A stretch of DNA of 64,000 nucleotides, taken from positions 2,268,001-2,332,000 of the forward strand of contig JARGXX010000092.1 of assembly GCA_030374765.1 (NCBI GenBank), in the 5' to 3' direction. The notes below the pieces were generated by a model. The model saw only the letters and a program-made list of their open reading frames with translations, made no database searches and had not been told where the DNA came from. Positions 62,950 to 64,000 of this stretch are shown here, piece by piece. The stretch comes from Agarophyton chilense. Its lineage: Eukaryota; Rhodophyta; Florideophyceae; Gracilariales; Gracilariaceae. A program made the translations under genes and the position numbers. The number at the start of each line of letters is the position of its first letter. Within the stretch, counting starts at the first letter, position 1.

Positions 62950-63225
62950 AGAACAGCAGAAAAGTTAGCGCGGAAGAATACCAAAATGTACGGCGCATTC
63001 TGGTGCACGCATTGTTATGATCAGAAGCAACGGTTTGGAAAGAAAGCATTTTCGCAAATACCATACATCGAATGCGATAAAAATGGGGTCAACACTCAAT
63101 ATAAGTTATGTAGAGAAAAACGAATCCCAGGTTATCCAACGTGGGAAATTGGAGGAGAACTGTATCCCGGCGAAATTGAGCTCTCAGAGCTGGAGAGATT
63201 GGCAGATGAGCCCAAGGCGGATTAG
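62950..63225 (+). CDS. VKOR-thioredoxin fusion, exon 2 (thioredoxin domain)
   Basis: It encodes residues 296-386: MYGAFWCTHCYDQKQRFG with the CxxC pair at 314 and 317, YIECDKNG, the cis-Pro loop RIPGYPTWEI and GGELYPG. This is the soluble partner domain that passes electrons to the VKOR domain. Confidence 0.9.
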   Translation, partial: RTAEKLARKNTKMYGAFWCTHCYDQKQRFGKKAFSQIPYIECDKNGVNTQYKLCREKRIPGYPTWEIGGELYPGEIELSELERLADEPKAD

Positions 63226-63457
63226 AGAATCAAACGTGAAGTTGAAACTACCATAGGCTGTACGAAGCGTTCTAAGCGAGAAAAGAAAATTTTGACCTCC
63301 TTTTGTGATGTTCATGGGAACGCCAAGAAAAGGGTCTAGAATCGGTGGAATAGGTTTGAAGCCGCAGCTGTTATGGATACGTTTGGAACGGGGAATATAA
63401 AGGTGATAGGGTATGGGTCAGGAAAAGGAAATTGCATCAGTTGGTTCATTTAAACTT

Positions 63458-63973
63458 CTACAGGCTGGAAGCTCGTCTTCGCAGTTTGGAAACAAGGCGT
63501 ATCAAACGCATTCGATCGCCGAGAGGCATAGTAGATCCGAACTCGGCCTTAATATCCTCATCACTTAGATTTAGAAGGGCATGACCGTCAATCCTCTCTT
63601 CAATGAAAAGCTGTCTATATTCTCCAAGACCGGAAAAGTCCAACTCGTCGACGACCTCACTGAGCCCCCAATATTCAACGTTTGTTGCTCTTGAACCGGT
63701 GACGCGAGTCTTGAGGGTGTCGTCAAATCGATCAAACTCATCTTCTTCATCAAAGTCGGCAATGGGATCAGTTGCAATGCTGCTGCCTTTTCTGAAACCC
63801 AGCAGGCGCGTGGCTAAAAACGAAAAGCCCGCGCCGAGGGCTAGCACTGGTAGCATCATCTTGGCCAAGAGCCCTGCAGTAAAGAGCGGAGCGCCGAAAA
63901 TAACAAAACCGAAGCCCGTGGTCATTAGAACGCCAACGACAAAAGCGGTGAAGGACAGCAAGACAAGAAACAT
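63458..63973 (-). CDS. Membrane protein with C-terminal SAM domain, possibly 5'-truncated by the window
   Basis: From ATG 63973 the frame gives 171 residues. It is open to the window edge upstream, so the real N-terminus may be longer. Residues 1-60 contain two hydrophobic helices (LSFTAFVVGVLMTTGFGFVI; LLAKMMLPVLALGAGFSFLA). An acidic linker (DFDEEDEFDRFDD) follows. Residues about 105-168 form a SAM (sterile alpha motif) domain: LDFSGLGEYRQLFIEERIDG, then LLNLSDEDIKAEFGSTMPLGDRMRLI in two conserved blocks. SAM domains mediate protein assembly. Location could be a plastid membrane; unproven. Confidence 0.75.
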   Translation of the reverse strand: MFLVLLSFTAFVVGVLMTTGFGFVIFGAPLFTAGLLAKMMLPVLALGAGFSFLATRLLGFRKGSSIATDPIADFDEEDEFDRFDDTLKTRVTGSRATNVEYWGLSEVVDELDFSGLGEYRQLFIEERIDGHALLNLSDEDIKAEFGSTMPLGDRMRLIRLVSKLRRRASSL

Positions 63974-64000
63974 GAGCGGGGCTGCAACTAGAGAAACGGC

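Overview
The window looks like nuclear DNA of a photosynthetic eukaryote, most likely a red alga with a compact, intron-poor genome. Most genes are single exons. The five introns I can place are short (92-128 nt, GT-AG) and some neighbours are only 60-75 bp apart. Several proteins belong to plastid families and carry transit-peptide-like N-termini: a ClpR subunit, a VKOR-thioredoxin fusion, a CNNM/CorC-type CBS protein and a mitochondrial-carrier-family protein. A florideophyte such as Chondrus would fit, but that is inference from gene content, not from a marker gene.

Layout. 1-9.5 kb is transposon graveyard. It holds a possible small split gene (892-1640), a broken zinc-finger protein on the minus strand (1890-3230), a decayed Tnp2/CACTA-type transposase (3912-6801) and a gene-poor stretch with repeated GGCGTAC motifs. 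9.5-21.8 kb is a nested structure. A PIF/Harbinger-type transposon exists as two inverted partial copies, and a complete 11.1-kb Ty3/gypsy LTR element (9804-20901, TSD CGTGA, LTRs of 878 and 854 bp) has inserted into one arm. The gypsy element has gag, protease, RT, RNase H, integrase and a C-terminal chromodomain, all broken by stops and frame changes. It also has an unbroken 591-codon reading frame in antisense next to the 3' LTR. Another Harbinger fragment follows at 22.2-22.5 kb.

24-38 kb is a normal gene block: a plastid-type SAM-carrier-like protein (-), a Gln-rich RGG protein (+), a secreted Cys-rich protein (+), MCM6 (+) with E2F-like sites upstream, and the XPG/RAD2 nuclease (-), convergent with MCM6. 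37.3-42.1 kb is nearly empty apart from a MITE-like element. 42-46 kb carries phosphoserine aminotransferase (two exons) and an MFS transporter, both minus.

48-52 kb is a head-to-head pair of near-identical, two-exon secreted proteins with an SSPAPS repeat stalk. Their similarity stops just after the stop codons and degrades upstream, which suggests gene conversion. 53-64 kb holds a two-exon low-complexity, probably nuclear protein, a probable plastid membrane protein, ClpR, a small two-exon gene, the CNNM/CBS protein, VKOR-Trx (two exons) and a SAM-domain membrane protein that runs off the window edge.

The two least explained signals are the antisense frame inside the gypsy element and the inverted Harbinger duplication, whose transcript could fold into a long hairpin. 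No CRISPR, rRNA or convincing tRNA was seen.
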